DNA from: Cristatella mucedo
Lineage: Eukaryota > Bryozoa > Phylactolaemata > Cristatellidae
Length of the DNA: 64,000 nucleotides
Assembly (NCBI GenBank): GCA_009760855.2
Contig: WPIO01000228.1
Span: forward strand, 188,001 to 252,000
Direction: 5' to 3'
A program made the position numbers and the translations under genes. Of the stretch, positions 24,646 to 36,529 are shown one piece after another. The notes under the pieces are model-generated. The model had not been told where the DNA came from. It did no database searches and saw nothing but the letters and a program-made list of their open reading frames with translations. How positions within the stretch are numbered: position 1 is the stretch's first letter; each line of letters opens with the position of its first letter.

Positions 24646-24745
24646 AAGCAGTGCCACAACCGTTACAGTATCTGAGATCTGCTCAGCTTTTGATTTGGGA
24701 AGTGACTACTGTATCATACCTAACTGTTTTTCCTTATGTTTTCAG

Positions 24746-25377
24746 AAGCGTGGACCTTGAAGGCACCAGCCAAACTTACGAGCCAATCGAAAAGAAGGCT
24801 GCTCAAACCGTCCCGGTTGCTCAGACGGATCGCACTTCGTCAGCTGAGTCTGCCAGAAACACCCCTGTTAATAAATCCACCGTGTCTCGGCGCCCGAGTA
24901 TTCGTACGCATTCCACAAAAAATCCAATTGAGAAGCCTAGTCAAAGGATAACAGGAACACATACCAGTCGCGGTCGCGATATTGTCAACAAAACCGAGGA
25001 GACAAATAGGCTCGAAGTGACGGTCGTGACTGCCATGTCGTCACCTGTTTGGAAATGTCTGGTCCCGGTTTTCGTTGCTGTGGCAGCGATATATATTTCA
25101 TTACCACATTCGAGCACCTTGCCGGCATCCTCCACGGAGACTGATGACCTTCGGGGGCACCTGGAGTCGCTTTTCCCTAGTCAGGTGACTCGCTTTTACA
25201 GCATCGTTGTCGCTGCCGTGAAGGGCGTACAGGTGGAATCACCTCAGCCGACTGCGCTTCTTCTGGTGTCCAACGGCTCTTCCAAAGTCCAAGCGGTGGT
25301 CGATTCCATGGCCGAATGCCTGGCTCATCTGCTCGAGCGCAACCTCACGAGAATGCTTCACGCCACCGTAGTTCACG
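24746..25377 (+). CDS. TOR1AIP: Torsin-1A-interacting protein (LAP1/LULL1-like), penultimate exon
   Basis: LAP1 and LULL1 are type II membrane proteins of the nuclear envelope and ER; their luminal domain binds and activates torsin AAA+ ATPases. This exon starts after a good acceptor (ttatgttttcag) with one base of a split codon, and ends at a consensus donor (CACG|GTAAGC) after the first base of a Gly codon. It encodes a Ser/Thr-rich, basic nucleoplasmic or cytosolic segment (TVSRRPSIRTHSTKN), then a transmembrane helix at about 25050-25105 (WKCLVPVFVAVAAIYISL). The start of the luminal domain follows: ESLFPSQVTRFYSIVVAAVK, like the FPSQDTRLW region of LAP1, then PTALLLVSNG and a Cys in MAECLAHLLE. 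That Cys aligns with the family's conserved luminal cysteine. Upstream exons for the N-terminus were not found. Whether it is LAP1- or LULL1-like cannot be decided. Confidence 0.85.
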
Positions 25378-27902
25378 GTAAGCTGCGTCATTCACGCGGA
25401 CATTTTCCTCATGTGTGCTTACTGCTGCCGCTTCTTGCTGCTGCCGCTATCTTGCCCCCTTGGCCAGCAGCAGCAGCAGAAGAGGAGTGGAGCAGCTGAC
25501 AGCAGCATATGCCTGGCTGTGCTGTCGTCTGGGATAGGTAAATTGGGAATAATAGTAATTGTAATACTGTATAGCCCATTACCGTCCTGTGTGCCAGCTG
25601 CCGGTGCTGCAGTCGTCCACTGTAGGCCAGCACTGTAGAGGTCGCGCAGTCAGTTAATGTAATAATAGATAATTGTAGTCTGTGAGCTGAATCTGAAGGC
25701 TTAAATTGGTGCACAGAATCTAAATGATTTAGCCTACCCCTCACACCATCAGCTTCTCTTACTTGGATCGTCTAGCCTCTAGCCTCTAGCCAACGTCAAA
25801 AGTCAGGAGCAGATGGTGTGAGGGGGAGGCCGGAGAAGTGTAAGGATTTCAGATGTTTAAGTGGAAGCAAAGAAAGAATAATAGGACCTAAACAGTGAAT
25901 GGCAGGGTTACTGCTCTTAATGTGCTCCTCATGCCGTCTGTGAAGGCATGATAGGGTAACGTTCATGTAGACATATCAATTCACTTTGCCGTTGTCCATG
26001 GTGAAGCCGAGTGCACCTGCTTTGCTAGACAACTGGGCTGTCAATGAGTCGTCTGCTAAGGCCCTCGAATGAGATCCCTGAATAGAATCGCTGTGCATGC
26101 ACTGATCTGGGATTGTCCCGGCACGTGCCCTTCAGTTTCTCTCAGAGATGACCCCCCCATGAGTATGTAACCCCATGCCGGTCGTGAGTTGGGCGTTCCT
26201 TGTTGGAATTCATTATTGCAAAGTGATCCGTCCAGACTCTAGCTTCTCATCCCATTGGCAGCCTGCGAAGCCACCCAAGGAGATGTCAATTTGCTCAATT
26301 AGAAATTCAGTGACTGCTTTTTGTTAGAGTGGCCTTTGTTATATCTTGGCTGCTCCTTTGTGTATAGTGGCTGCTCCTTTGTGTATAGTTCAGTGGGTAC
26401 CTTATTTCGGAGTAGGTTATTTGTTTGCCAATGCCCAATGGCTAGAGGTGTAGGTTGATTTTTCTCTACTTTCGTAAAAGCAGGAAGGAAGCTTCCTGCC
26501 CATTCTGATCCCAGCTTGTGGAGCACGAGTTGACAAGCCTTATAGCTTTACTTTAATCGTGGTTCACCGTCCAAGCTTTTTTCAACTAAACTGCACATGC
26601 ACGAAATTACGGGAGAATTGTATTGTTTGTTTTACTAGTGAGTTCTTTCTTCAGTGCCATTTGAGAAACTTTTTGCTAGTAGGTCACGGACATTTAACCG
26701 GGGATATCAACATAGTAAACAATGACCGATTGCTGTGCTACTTGTTTGGTCGCTTTAGTGAAACCTGTGGAATGAGCCCTGGCTATTTTGTGGCTAGCCG
26801 ATGCTCTAGATATGTGGGCCATTGGACTGCTTACCAGTATGCACTAATATGCATTTGTATTAAATGGTAAGCATATAATCAGCAGTATGAAGGCAGATCT
26901 ACTTCTTGCCGCGATTTGAATGGCTCGCCCAAATGTCAAAAAACCTGTATAATGAGTCGACTTATTTTTGAGTGCTTACCTAGTCAGTGTTTAGAACGTA
27001 CTGATCTTCAGAGACGTCTCACCCATGCAGCGTGAAGCATTATTGCAGTGTATATTTGACCGGCTGCATGGCCTGCCCATTTGGCTATTGTCTTCCAGCA
27101 TTGCTAACTAAATATTTATTATTTGGTGCCAGTGTGAACTGCCAGATGCAGTCACGGCTCTCCTCCATAAGTGTGACTTGAAGGACTGATCAGTAGTGGC
27201 TCTTATGGACATCTGAATTAATGTGCTGGCAGGAAAGAGACTTGATGTGAGCAGATGCTGTTTATGCGAAGGTAGCATTAATACAAACCAGTACCGAAGG
27301 GGGGACAGAGAGGCGTAAGTCACCGGGCGCTGGATGGGGGTCACAAAAATGGGCACCTAATAATTTTGAATTTTTTTTACATTAGATCTAGCGAAGGGGG
27401 TGCCATCTGTGTACTTCTGCCCAGGCGAACAATATCCCAGGACCGCCACAGATATAAACTATGGCTTTAAATGGGCTATAATTTAAAGAATCCATCGGCA
27501 TGAGTGTGGCATGGTGAATGACCCGGGTTTGGAGCTGCTCAGCTAAACAAGACCCAGTACTTCTATCGGCTTTGGTTAAGATGTACACTCTAATGCAAAA
27601 GTATTGTCGGCACCGTGTGTACACGATTTATAGGAATCTGACCATAAACTGTGAATTCAAAGCACGGCCTCTCCACGCGATATTAAAAGTAATGCCATTC
27701 TTGAAATCTTTTTTTAAAAAGTTTGACCAATAGAGTGGAAGTTTGTTGTGTTATAGGAAGTCATCGTCACACATAGTAATACAAAAATGACGGAGGATCT
27801 ACAGATTGGTTTGTGAACCTCATCCCAGTGGCGACCGACATGCCCAAAACCTCGAATTGAAGGGGGAAATGTGAATTTTACACCAAACGCGATTCAGCAG
27901 GG

Positions 27903-28274
27903 TTGCAGTTTTTTAAAGAGCTGCATGTACAACCTGAAAGAGATGAACAATACCAATGTCATTGCTTATGCTTACTGATCCGGTCGAGCAAATGTAATTG
28001 CGACCAGGATGACAGGCCTATCAAGAACAGAGCTTGGATGCAGCATTTCACTCCTGTCAGGGCTCGTGCCAAACGTATGCAGTCTCCTACCTGCAAGCTA
28101 CTAGTCAGAGACACGATTATGAATGCCCTACACAAAGTGGAACCTGCTGCTTGGATTGCAACAAGGAAAGCTTTGCTGACCACGAAGCATAAAGCTGCTT
28201 GTACTTGTAAAGGATCATTGTACGATGAGAAAATAGGGTGTCTTATAAAGATGCTTAGAGACCGAAATCCTTGA
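27903..28274 (+). CDS. Unassigned 123-aa open frame inside the intron
   Basis: A Cys/Lys-rich frame without stop (CHCLCLLIRSSKCNCDQ near the start, KAACTCKGSLYDEKIGCLIK near the end). It resembles no family I recognise. It may be a relic of a mobile-element protein or chance; its position in an intron on the same strand makes a normal gene less likely. Confidence 0.15.
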   Translation: MQFFKELHVQPERDEQYQCHCLCLLIRSSKCNCDQDDRPIKNRAWMQHFTPVRARAKRMQSPTCKLLVRDTIMNALHKVEPAAWIATRKALLTTKHKAACTCKGSLYDEKIGCLIKMLRDRNP

Positions 28275-28298
28275 CACTAATCATATAAAAAAAAATAA

Positions 28299-28473
28299 AA
28301 TACTAGCTGATTTAACAGCCTCTTTTTGTATAGCAACAGAAGAGCCTTTACGGCTATCACCACCGCTTGCAGTGGCGATAAATAATCGCCCACTGCAGGA
28401 TTCGAACCCACGACCTTGGGCAGAGGTCGTGAAAAGCAACCGCCTTACCTAGTGAGCCATTACAGCTCACCAT
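28299..28473 (-). mobile_element. SINE2, near full-length copy
   Basis: On the minus strand it begins gtgagctgtaatggctcact (A-box-like TGGCTCACTAGG) and has the B box gtgggttcgaatcctgca. The core motif ccactgcaagcggtggtgat comes next, then the end aaaaagaggctgttaaatca followed by a T-rich tail. It is the best-preserved member of the family in the window, and its head looks like a tRNA. Confidence 0.85.
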
Positions 28474-30179
28474 CATATGGCCACTCGGACTAAGGTAGAG
28501 AGACCAGTAAAACAGTGCGATGCTACTGCAGCATTCGCGTGTTGCATGTCTGCTCTCTACCCACTTCTGCTGCTGACGAATGATCCGATATAATTGGAGG
28601 TGCAAGCAGTCTTTCTCGGTTAGCGTCCGATCGGTTAGTGCTTGAATGCAGTGCACCCACCCATCATTTGGACGCAGAATATTCGATGGGGAAAAAGGGC
28701 GATACTTGTACGTGTGTTTTGGACAAGTATTTCGATTTGGTGGATCATGCGTGTGCCTGATGAAGGAAAACAGCTGCTCCCAGCACGATGAAAGCCACTC
28801 TGTTACCTCTACCGACTTCTTAAATGTTGTCAAGTTGCACATTGTCAAGAGAACAGCCTTCTTCATGTATGTGCTTGGGCTAGCATGCTTTCATCGTCGA
28901 GCCCTAGGTTCAGGAAAGCCGACCCGGAAGCATTATCTAATTTCCTTGACCTCGGGGTTGTTGGACGGCCACTAGGTAGAGTCCATCGCTCTGGTGAGCA
29001 GATTAGGCATGGTAGTCCGGCAGGTCATTATGTGGGCATTTAAATACCAGGGGCTTATTCTTTTTACGAACCATTTCCTGTTATTGTGATAAGGTAAACA
29101 CACCTTACTTTTTAACAGTTAGTTGGTATCTGATTTCACGGGCGTCTGTCCGAGGAACTAGATCAGACCCTACTGTGATGTTAACTGGTGAAGGCTAAGC
29201 TTTGCAGAGTGCTACTAACAAGGACTAGATTATATTCAAAATTAGCTGATGACATTTAGGGTTGCCAAAGCACTAGGAGACCATTGTGGCACTAAACAAG
29301 TGAGCATATTTGATCGTAAGGTAGGGCTCATTCTCTCCCCTTAACATGTGTATTGCCATGGGGTCTGCACAGTTGTTGAGGCCAGTGGTGGAACCTGGGA
29401 AATGCTCCTTTCCCCTACAATGGGGCAGCAAGCTGAGCCGCTCCCCGTTCCTATGCCCGTGACTGTCACCAACGAAGAAATTGTGTTTTAATATCATTCA
29501 ATGAGTAACTGCCGAGTTCGTGTCAAGTGAACACTTGTGATTTTGTGCTATAATTTTCCATTAGTTTCGGGTCTAGCCCTACTTGAAAATGCTTTGGGTC
29601 TTGCCCCTGCACACAAATTTCGAGGTCTCGCCTCCCCCAGATGAAAATCCTGGCTCTGCAACTGGTCGAGGCACATCTTAGCTATTCATTCAGTCTGAGC
29701 GTTCTACCTTTTTAGGATACCCCATTCCAACGCACTTGCCAGTTTTAGATCGTTGTAGTTTATAAGCCGAGACATCTATCAGATGCCTTCACAGGGTTCA
29801 GTCCAGCAGTGATTGCTCTTTCTACCCTAAGCACCTGCTGCATGTGGGCTAGCTAAGTTATCTCGTATTCAGACGGGTAATAACTCACTAGTGCGCCCGT
29901 GTGTATTTGAAGACAACCTGACTCGTCTCACCGACCAGGATACTCAGTAGCGAGTCTAATCGGCATCAAAACCAAATGGTGTTTCTAGTTAGTATCAGGC
30001 TGCACCGCTTTAGTACTACGATTATGTTTCGAGACTGTAAGAGAACGGCAAGCAATCGAAGCTCTTTGATGCACGCATGCGCATGCACAGAGAGCTGGTC
30101 TCAACGGGCTTGTGCTGCATCTGCGTGCAAAGTGGCTGCCTTGCTGTCAGCCGCCCGGAACGCCTCGGTCCTCCTGCAG

Positions 30180-30547
30180 GTGCTCGCCAGCAAGGGGTCT
30201 CGCCCAACGATTCGAAATTCGTCATCGACAAGCAGCTGGAAGCGCATTTCTCCACGGGATCTCGCGTGGCCGCCGTGACTGGCATCGAGATGCTGAGCCT
30301 CGAGGCAGCCAAGATATTCTACAAGCACTGCGACAACGAGTACTCGCAGCCCAATGACGTCATATTAGTGCTGACCGTCGCGGTCCACGGCGAGATAGCC
30401 GGGCAGAGCGCCGAGCAGAGCGTCGAGCAGAGGCTGCTGGAATCTTGGAGCCGCAATCCAGACGAGGTCTCACCTATTCTGACTCGAGTCGCAAATAACC
30501 TAATTGTTTTGCAGCCGGACCTGCAGTTTGTATGCAAGCTCGGCTGA
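30180..30547 (+). CDS. TOR1AIP: Torsin-1A-interacting protein (LAP1/LULL1-like), last exon
   Basis: The exon follows acceptor ctcctgcag and contributes two bases to the split Gly codon, reading on as ARQQGVSPNDSKFVIDKQLE. It matches the second half of the luminal domain: AKIFYKHCDNEYSQPNDVIL and VLTVAV align with the [20 protein letters not shown] segment of LAP1. Near the end, LTRVANNLIVLQPD aligns with LWSRISHLVLPVQPE. The Arg codon at 30485-30487 thus falls on the arginine finger that LAP1/LULL1 supply to the torsin active site. The terminal Cys (FVCKLG) matches the family's C-terminal cysteine. The stop is TGA at 30545-30547. The domain is complete, so torsin activation is the expected role. 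Confidence 0.9.
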
Positions 30548-31639
30548 CAAGTAGAGTGCATGGGCAGTCGACCGAAGTCAATAGTCACGTGGTCTGCTCT
30601 CGAACTGAAACTTTTTTCCTGACGATGCGACACTGGAAAGTGTTGACGAGCTAGGATACATCTGAGCGGCCACAAGATGGCGGCAGTAGGAGCTGTTGCA
30701 GCAGCAGCTGCTGCTGCAGTTGCATGACAAATAGCCGGCTGTATCGTCAGCATGTTGATCTATGCACACGTTGGCTGGTGAGCTCGTTCGCTCACGAACT
30801 TTGTCGTCTAAGTGCATCTCTGCGCAGACATGTGCATGAGCACGGTTTAGTCAGTGCAAATAGTGGATGGTCCTACGATGAAATGTGACAGAACTGCAGA
30901 TTGGGCCGCATCGGTTCGCCTGCAATGGGCCGCAAGGCATCAGCTTGCCCTCCGTTAGTGGACTGCAAGCGGGCTCATATGCAGCTGCTCCATTGCAGAT
31001 TATAAATTCTATGCCAGAACATGTACGTAATTGATGCCGTTCACTAGCTTGGTTGAACCACTTCTGCTGTAAGCAAATGACTTGCCTTAGTACCCCGAGC
31101 TGCATTAAAGGATGCTATGTGGTCACCTGATCAAGAGAGACTTTCTGTTGCCAAAAGCAGCCGCAATTGGTGCTGCAATAGGTTAGCCGGCTGGATTCTC
31201 AAGCTAATAATTATCCGTGGTGAGCTAGTCGCAGCCAGTAGAGCTGCATTTACGATTGGTCTTGACAGTTTCTGCATAACTTGTGTCCTCATAATCGGGT
31301 TTGAGCTGAGTTCGCCGAGTATGACACAAACCATTTGACTGCTTCTTCTTGTGTCATGTCGAACACCCTGACTTGAAACAAGAAACCTGGCTTCTCTTGT
31401 GTCCAAGATTTTCAAGTATGTCTTGGTTTTGTTCATTAGGCTTCTTGATATTTGCCAATGCAATTGACTTCAAGGTCGTGCGATCACTTTTGATTCCTTC
31501 ACGATTTGGCGTCTTGCTATTGTACCACCCACTCCATTAACTCAGGTTGTTGCTGTGCCTCCAATCAATCGAAAATCCTTTGGAGGCCACGACTTCAGTG
31601 CCCTGGTTTTATCCCAGAGGTTAAAGCCCTTGCCTTTAA
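30548..31639. other. 3' flank of the torsin-interacting-protein gene, nothing else recognised
   Basis: It contains the presumed 3' UTR and a short CAG/CTG palindrome at about 30692-30722. No obvious gene. Confidence 0.4.
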
Positions 31640-31762
31640 ACAACTAAGGTCAAGGTGCTTGCCTTAGATGGCCGAGGTTGTGGGCTCGAGTCCTGCGACA
31701 AATGTGAAACGCCTGGATAGAGATTCAGTTTTCTTAAAGCATTGTACGAATGAATTTTATTT
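31640..31762 (+). mobile_element. SINE1, diverged copy
   Basis: The head ggtcaaggtgcttgcctt and B-box-like gtgggctcgagtcctgcgac are followed by the shared LINE A-like tail (aaacgcctggatagagattc) and a T/A-rich end. Confidence 0.75.
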
Positions 31763-32944
31763 TATTCCTAAATAATGGAGATGACCACTGGCTGACATAA
31801 AAATCCCGTTAGTTGACATTTAAAACGAAACTGAATGTCTGCCTATTGTTATTTGGATTTGCTACGTCAGTGGGATTCGTCATTAACGTGCCTATGAGTG
31901 GTATCGCCAGAACTCAGTTTACATACTTTCATTTCAGCGTACGTAAAGTGCCTCAAAAAACGTAGCTATCTCAGGGAACTGAAAAATTGTAGTATAATAT
32001 TTTATTCGAGCAAAACCGAGATGTGTCAGGCTGCTGGTTCATCAGTTACGAACATGTTCGGCTTTCACATCCGGTCAAGACTAGGCCGAAAACACAGCGC
32101 TCGTCTCGGCCGACGCGAGACGAATACTGGTGATGCCTTAACTTTGTAGCACGGCTAGTTACTAGAAGGTGCTGCACCAATGCACGAACATACGCCAGCA
32201 GTAGCAGGAACACGGCAGCTACCACGAGCGTTCATACCTTAGCATATAAAGTCTGTATCCATAATGCAGAAGTCTATTTGACAGCAGCGGATGGTTACAG
32301 GCGTTCAACAGCGGTCATGACGTGCAACGACGGTTATGCGGCATAGAGCTCAAATCGGCTCCAATACCAGTACCTTGAGTCTCGAATCCTCCCCTGCCCC
32401 CTATCACAGGGCGCCGACCTTTTATACGGCCTCAGTAGTAAACCATCGCACATTCTCGTAATCGCGAATAATAGCTAACTGCCATAATTCGGCAGGTTTA
32501 GCTCTTAAAGCCGCTACACGATCAAACTCTACGTTGATAAATCTATCCAGGTGGCAAATTGTTCAGCACTACTGTACAAGTCTACGACGACAACTCAGTC
32601 TGCAGTTTGGTGGGCATACGTGAATTACTACGGCGTCTGACACCTGGTTAGCCATTTCGGCTGCCAGTCCACATTGATAGAACCTCGAGACAAGGGGAAT
32701 GAATTTGGAATAATGCTACCAGGAAGCGTACCAATGAAGTGCTTCTTTCTGTTCCGATGTGCTTTGCTTGCGTACCTGCCTGTGCAGGATTCAATGAAAC
32801 TTAATCAGCCGTATGTCTTACTAACCGGTTGTGTGTGTCATGTTAGTTAGCTTTAGCCTGCTGGCTTAAGTGCGATACTTATTTGCTTTAGCATGCTTGA
32901 TACCTTGCATGTCACTAACACTTGAGGGTACTGTTTGTCTTACA
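31763..32944. other. Intergenic DNA, mostly unrecognised
   Basis: A strongly diverged LINE A/SINE1 tail may be present at about 31935-32010 (taaagtgcctcaaaaaacgt). Nothing else was recognised. Confidence 0.35.
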
Positions 32945-33019
32945 GTGATTTGTAAAGCGCCTGAACAGAGATAAAGTTCTCATTTGGTGCAATTAAAAAG
33001 AAATATGATTATTATTACT
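32945..33019 (+). mobile_element. LINE A or SINE1 tail fragment
   Basis: The sequence tttgtaaagcgcctgaacag, then agataaagttctcatttggt and a short ATT repeat: a diverged version of the shared tail. Confidence 0.6.
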
Positions 33020-33054
33020 CCATCTGCAAAGGAATTCCCAGAATGCTGACCTTT

Positions 33055-33430
33055 TAAGACTAGCCCCACAAGCAACGTATCGACTTGAAGGTTCTATCAC
33101 TTACTTGTAGGTCCCTTCATTCTCTGGCCCCTACCTATCATCACAAGGCCAAGCATCTTACGACCTGCAGTTCTGACTCAAATCGTTTATTACAGCACTT
33201 AATGGATCCTTGGGATTCGTCCATTGTGTGCTTATGTGTGTTGACACTGTACCTGCTGCTAATAACCATATCTACATGTTGACCCGGCGAATGTTGCATC
33301 CAGCAATATTATGCTTGATGACTTTACGAATCTTACCACTAATTATTTGGACATGCTGTCTTTGGAGCATCTGTAAAGTGCCTGGAAAGAGATTAAGTTC
33401 TCTGAGGTCGCTATACAAATGTGTTATTAC
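33055..33430 (+). mobile_element. LINE A, short 3' copy
   Basis: DNA matching the ORF2 C-terminus (caagcaacgtatcgacttga, then gtaggtcccttcattct) with internal deletions. The 3' UTR and tail follow (agtgcctggaaagagattaa, then ttctctgaggtcgctataca). It is heavily decayed. Confidence 0.8.
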
Positions 33431-33529
33431 TTTTAGTAATACTGCTATAATTGCCTTTGTGACACTGCAGCGAGTTGCCGACCGATCTGAACGATCTGAG
33501 CGATGCCACCTCTGGTTGCTCTATCGTTC

Positions 33530-35872
33530 CTAGTCCACATGGCCAAGTACTTTGACATCGATGCTGTCCGTGCGAGAATATCTGCCTCGCCTCTGCTGCT
33601 CAGTCTTCCCCCGGTCTGTCACCATTGGTAGATAGCTACAACCCGACACTAGCTGACACGCTCGACGAGTTTGCACCTCTGACTAAGCACACTGTGCGCC
33701 CTTGCCCAGACGGCCTATGGTTTACCACTGACATTAAGCTAACTAGGTCCACTAAGCGACAGCTTGAAAAAACATACGAAAGATCAGGACTGACTGTCCA
33801 TCAACAGACATACGGGGGACTACTGCAGGTCATACCAATCAATCCCAGCAAAGGCCAAGTCTAGCTTCTTTAAAAAATTGCTGAATCACAGATGCACAAT
33901 CAAAAAAATGCTGATGTTGACGATCAACCATCGCCTCAACCGGTCCCATATTAGCTCCTTACCTGATGATCCTTGTGATGATCTAGGTGATCTTGTGATA
34001 TGATCGCTTCTCTCGATTCTTTGTCCAGAAGATAGACAAGATCAGGGAGTCCATCCCTGCGATGGCAGCATCCATTCTAGAATGCTGTCGCTCGATTCCT
34101 GGCTGCACATCAATGTCTACATTTAAGCAGGTCACTAGTGATCTCGTCCTGAAATTCATATCCCAATCAAAGAAGACAACTCCTTTGGACCCTATTCCCA
34201 CTGTCCTGCTCCTACGTTGCATCGATCTGCTGCTGCCATGCATAACTAACATCATTAATATGTCAATAGCCTCAGGTCATGTCCCACCACCTTTCAAAAA
34301 AGCTGTAGTCAGGCCACTTCTCAAAAAAGCGACACTAGACCAAGAGAACTTGAGCAACTCCCGCCCAGTCTCCCCTCTACCATTCCTATCAAAGACACTG
34401 GAACGAGTCGTGGCAGAACAGGTGAACTCATATATTGAAACCTCACACCTTGCTAGTAAGTTCCAGTCTGGCTTTAGAGCTAATCACTCCACAGAGTCAG
34501 CATTGCTTCGGGTATACAACGACCTACTTAGGAATGCAGACATGGGTCGAGTGTCTCTGCTTGTTTTGCTCGATCTTTCAGCAGCTTTTGATACTGTCGA
34601 TCACCAAGTGCTTCTTGAGCGCCTCTCATCTCGCCTAGGCATCACTGGCACTGCTCTGCAGTGGTTCAGGTCCTATTTCAGTGGGAGACGCCAGAGTATT
34701 GACGTGAATGGAAAAGATCATCCAAAGTACCTCTGAATATGGGGTACCTCAGGGCTCCGTGCTAGGTCAGGTTCTTTTCACGGTTTATACTCTCCTTCTT
34801 GTTGATGTGATTGCCAAGCACAATCTAGGCTTTCACTTTTATGCGGATGACACTCAGTTGTACCTTTGCTTCGATCCCTCCCAGCCTTCGAGCACCTCTA
34901 ATTCTCTCAACTCACTTGCTGCATGTATTGATGACATCCGCACATGAATGGCAGCAAATTTTCTTAAATTAAATGATGATAAAACCAACACACTAGTTAT
35001 GGGCAAACCAAGTGTGATTCAGAAATTGGAAACACACACACACACTCAATATGGCTCTGCCATATATATATATAATCCAGTTAAATATGCACGAAATCTA
35101 GGTGTCATGTTCCAAAGTGACCTTTCCTTAGACGACCACATCAGTTCCACAGTCAAGTCTGCCTACTTTCAGCTACATAACATTGCTAAAATTCGGGCTT
35201 GTTTAGATTAGGATACCACATCTAAGTTGGTCCATGCATTTGGGCATCCCGTCTTGACTTCTGTAACTAAAACTCTGCAGCTAGGCTTGTCTGTCTTGAG
35301 CGTCGCAGGAGCCACATCACACCACTTCTCGCCGACCTGCACTGGCTACCAGTCAAGCAACGGATTGACTTCAAAGTTTTGTCGCTCACTTGTAGGTCCC
35401 TTCATTCTTTGGCTTCAGCCTATCTCTCAGATCTACTCTCCCACCAAGCCAAGCATCGTACTACCCGCTTTTTGGAGTCTAACAGTTTACCAATACCTCG
35501 TACAAACCTCAAATTCTTTGGAGACCGTGCATTTAGTTCGGATGCTCCTAAAGCCTGGAACTGCCTCCCGACTTGCGTCACAACATCCCCTGACTTGACC
35601 ACATTTAAAAAGAACTTAAAAACGCACCTATTTCGCATTAGCGACAGTATTTAGTGGGTACGTGTGATTCGTCCTTGATGTGCTTATGCGTGCTGACACT
35701 GTGCATGCTGCCGATAACCACACTGGTAGGCTGACCCTGTGCATGTCCCCTAACCATGTTATTCATGTTGTTTATCAAGCGTGATATTACTCACGATTCA
35801 ATCGTGTTTTCCTTCGCAGCAAATGTAAAGTGCCAGGAAAGAGATTGAGTTCTCTGAGGGCACTTTATGAAT

Positions 35873-35901
<29 letters not shown>
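33530..35901 (+). mobile_element. LINE A, longest copy (linker, reverse transcriptase, C-terminus, tail)
   Basis: An L2/CR1-like non-LTR retrotransposon of about 2.4 kb. The endonuclease is missing. Linker: 33625-33864 (DEFAPLTKHTVRPCPDGLWF). Reverse transcriptase: 34062-34736, with HVPPPFKKAVVRPLLKKATL, LSNSRPVSPLPFLSKTLERV, FQSGFRANHSTESALLRVYN, LLDLSAAFDTVDHQVLLERL and GITGTALQWFRSY. Then 34708-34947 with YGVPQGSVLG and the intact catalytic motif FYADDTQLYLCF. A Trp codon became TGA at 34945-34947; the frame continues at 34948-35211 and 35379-35654 to the usual C-terminus. A frameshift lies near 34730 and a CA-rich insertion near 35033. The tail ends in (ATT)n at 35874-35901. The copy cannot make a whole protein. 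Confidence 0.92.
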
Positions 35902-35903
<2 letters not shown>

Positions 35904-36529
35904 AGTATCTCTGCCGCAACCTCAGTCGCGGTCTTTTATGTAAATGTGTAGGTGAATGCGTTATTCACCACGCATTCCGCTCAGGATTTTATTGCAGACA
36001 TGCACGCACGCACCGGGCAGCTATTTATTGCAGCGTAGCTTCATTGGCTCGAGTTCTCGGCTCGAGTTTCTCTGCAGCTGCCAGACCCTAGGAAGTAAAG
36101 CAGCTTGCTCTGCGGAGGAGTAGTCGTAGTCGTAGGTCTCGGCCGCCGCTTTCATACGGAGCCACTCAGCGGTCAGCAGAATTAATCGCGCGGCGAAAAA
36201 AAAGAGAAGCATAGCAGAAGTAAAGCGAGAAAGTCGGTGAAGTGGCTGCGCTGAAAGACAAACTGAAAGACAGCCAGAATCGGTAGTAGGAAAACAGACA
36301 CTTAAACCAACCCCGGCATTGAATCTTGGCGAATCAGTGCCATACCGTGGCATGCAGCGCCAGCCAAGGAGGACAGCAGTCCACGTGCATAAACTACAAT
36401 TAGCTAAGGGGTCGTGAGAAAAGCATTAAATATTTGCAGCGCGTTCACAACCAGTAGCAGTGCATTTCACGAAAGAACGCCTACATACATGGGATGGAAC
36501 TCGAAGCTGAGTTGAGTATGTCCACTTAG
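35902..36529. other. Intergenic DNA, nothing recognised
   Basis: No gene or repeat is recognised between the LINE and the satellite array. Confidence 0.4.

Larger units (their letters stand above)
25378..30179 (+). other. Intron of the torsin-interacting-protein gene
   Basis: The donor GTAAGC at 25378 and acceptor ctcctgcag ending at 30179 join a phase-1 donor to a phase-matched acceptor, restoring the luminal domain without a gap. The intron holds a SINE2 copy (28299-28473, minus). A 123-codon plus-strand open frame (27903-28274) has no recognised domain. A small extra exon cannot be excluded, but none is needed. Confidence 0.75.

Noticed and set aside
24585-24745. N-terminal part of the long plus-strand frame before the torsin-interacting-protein exon
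   Set aside because: It covers the transposon end, the ATT repeat and the intron up to the acceptor at 24745; it is not protein sequence.
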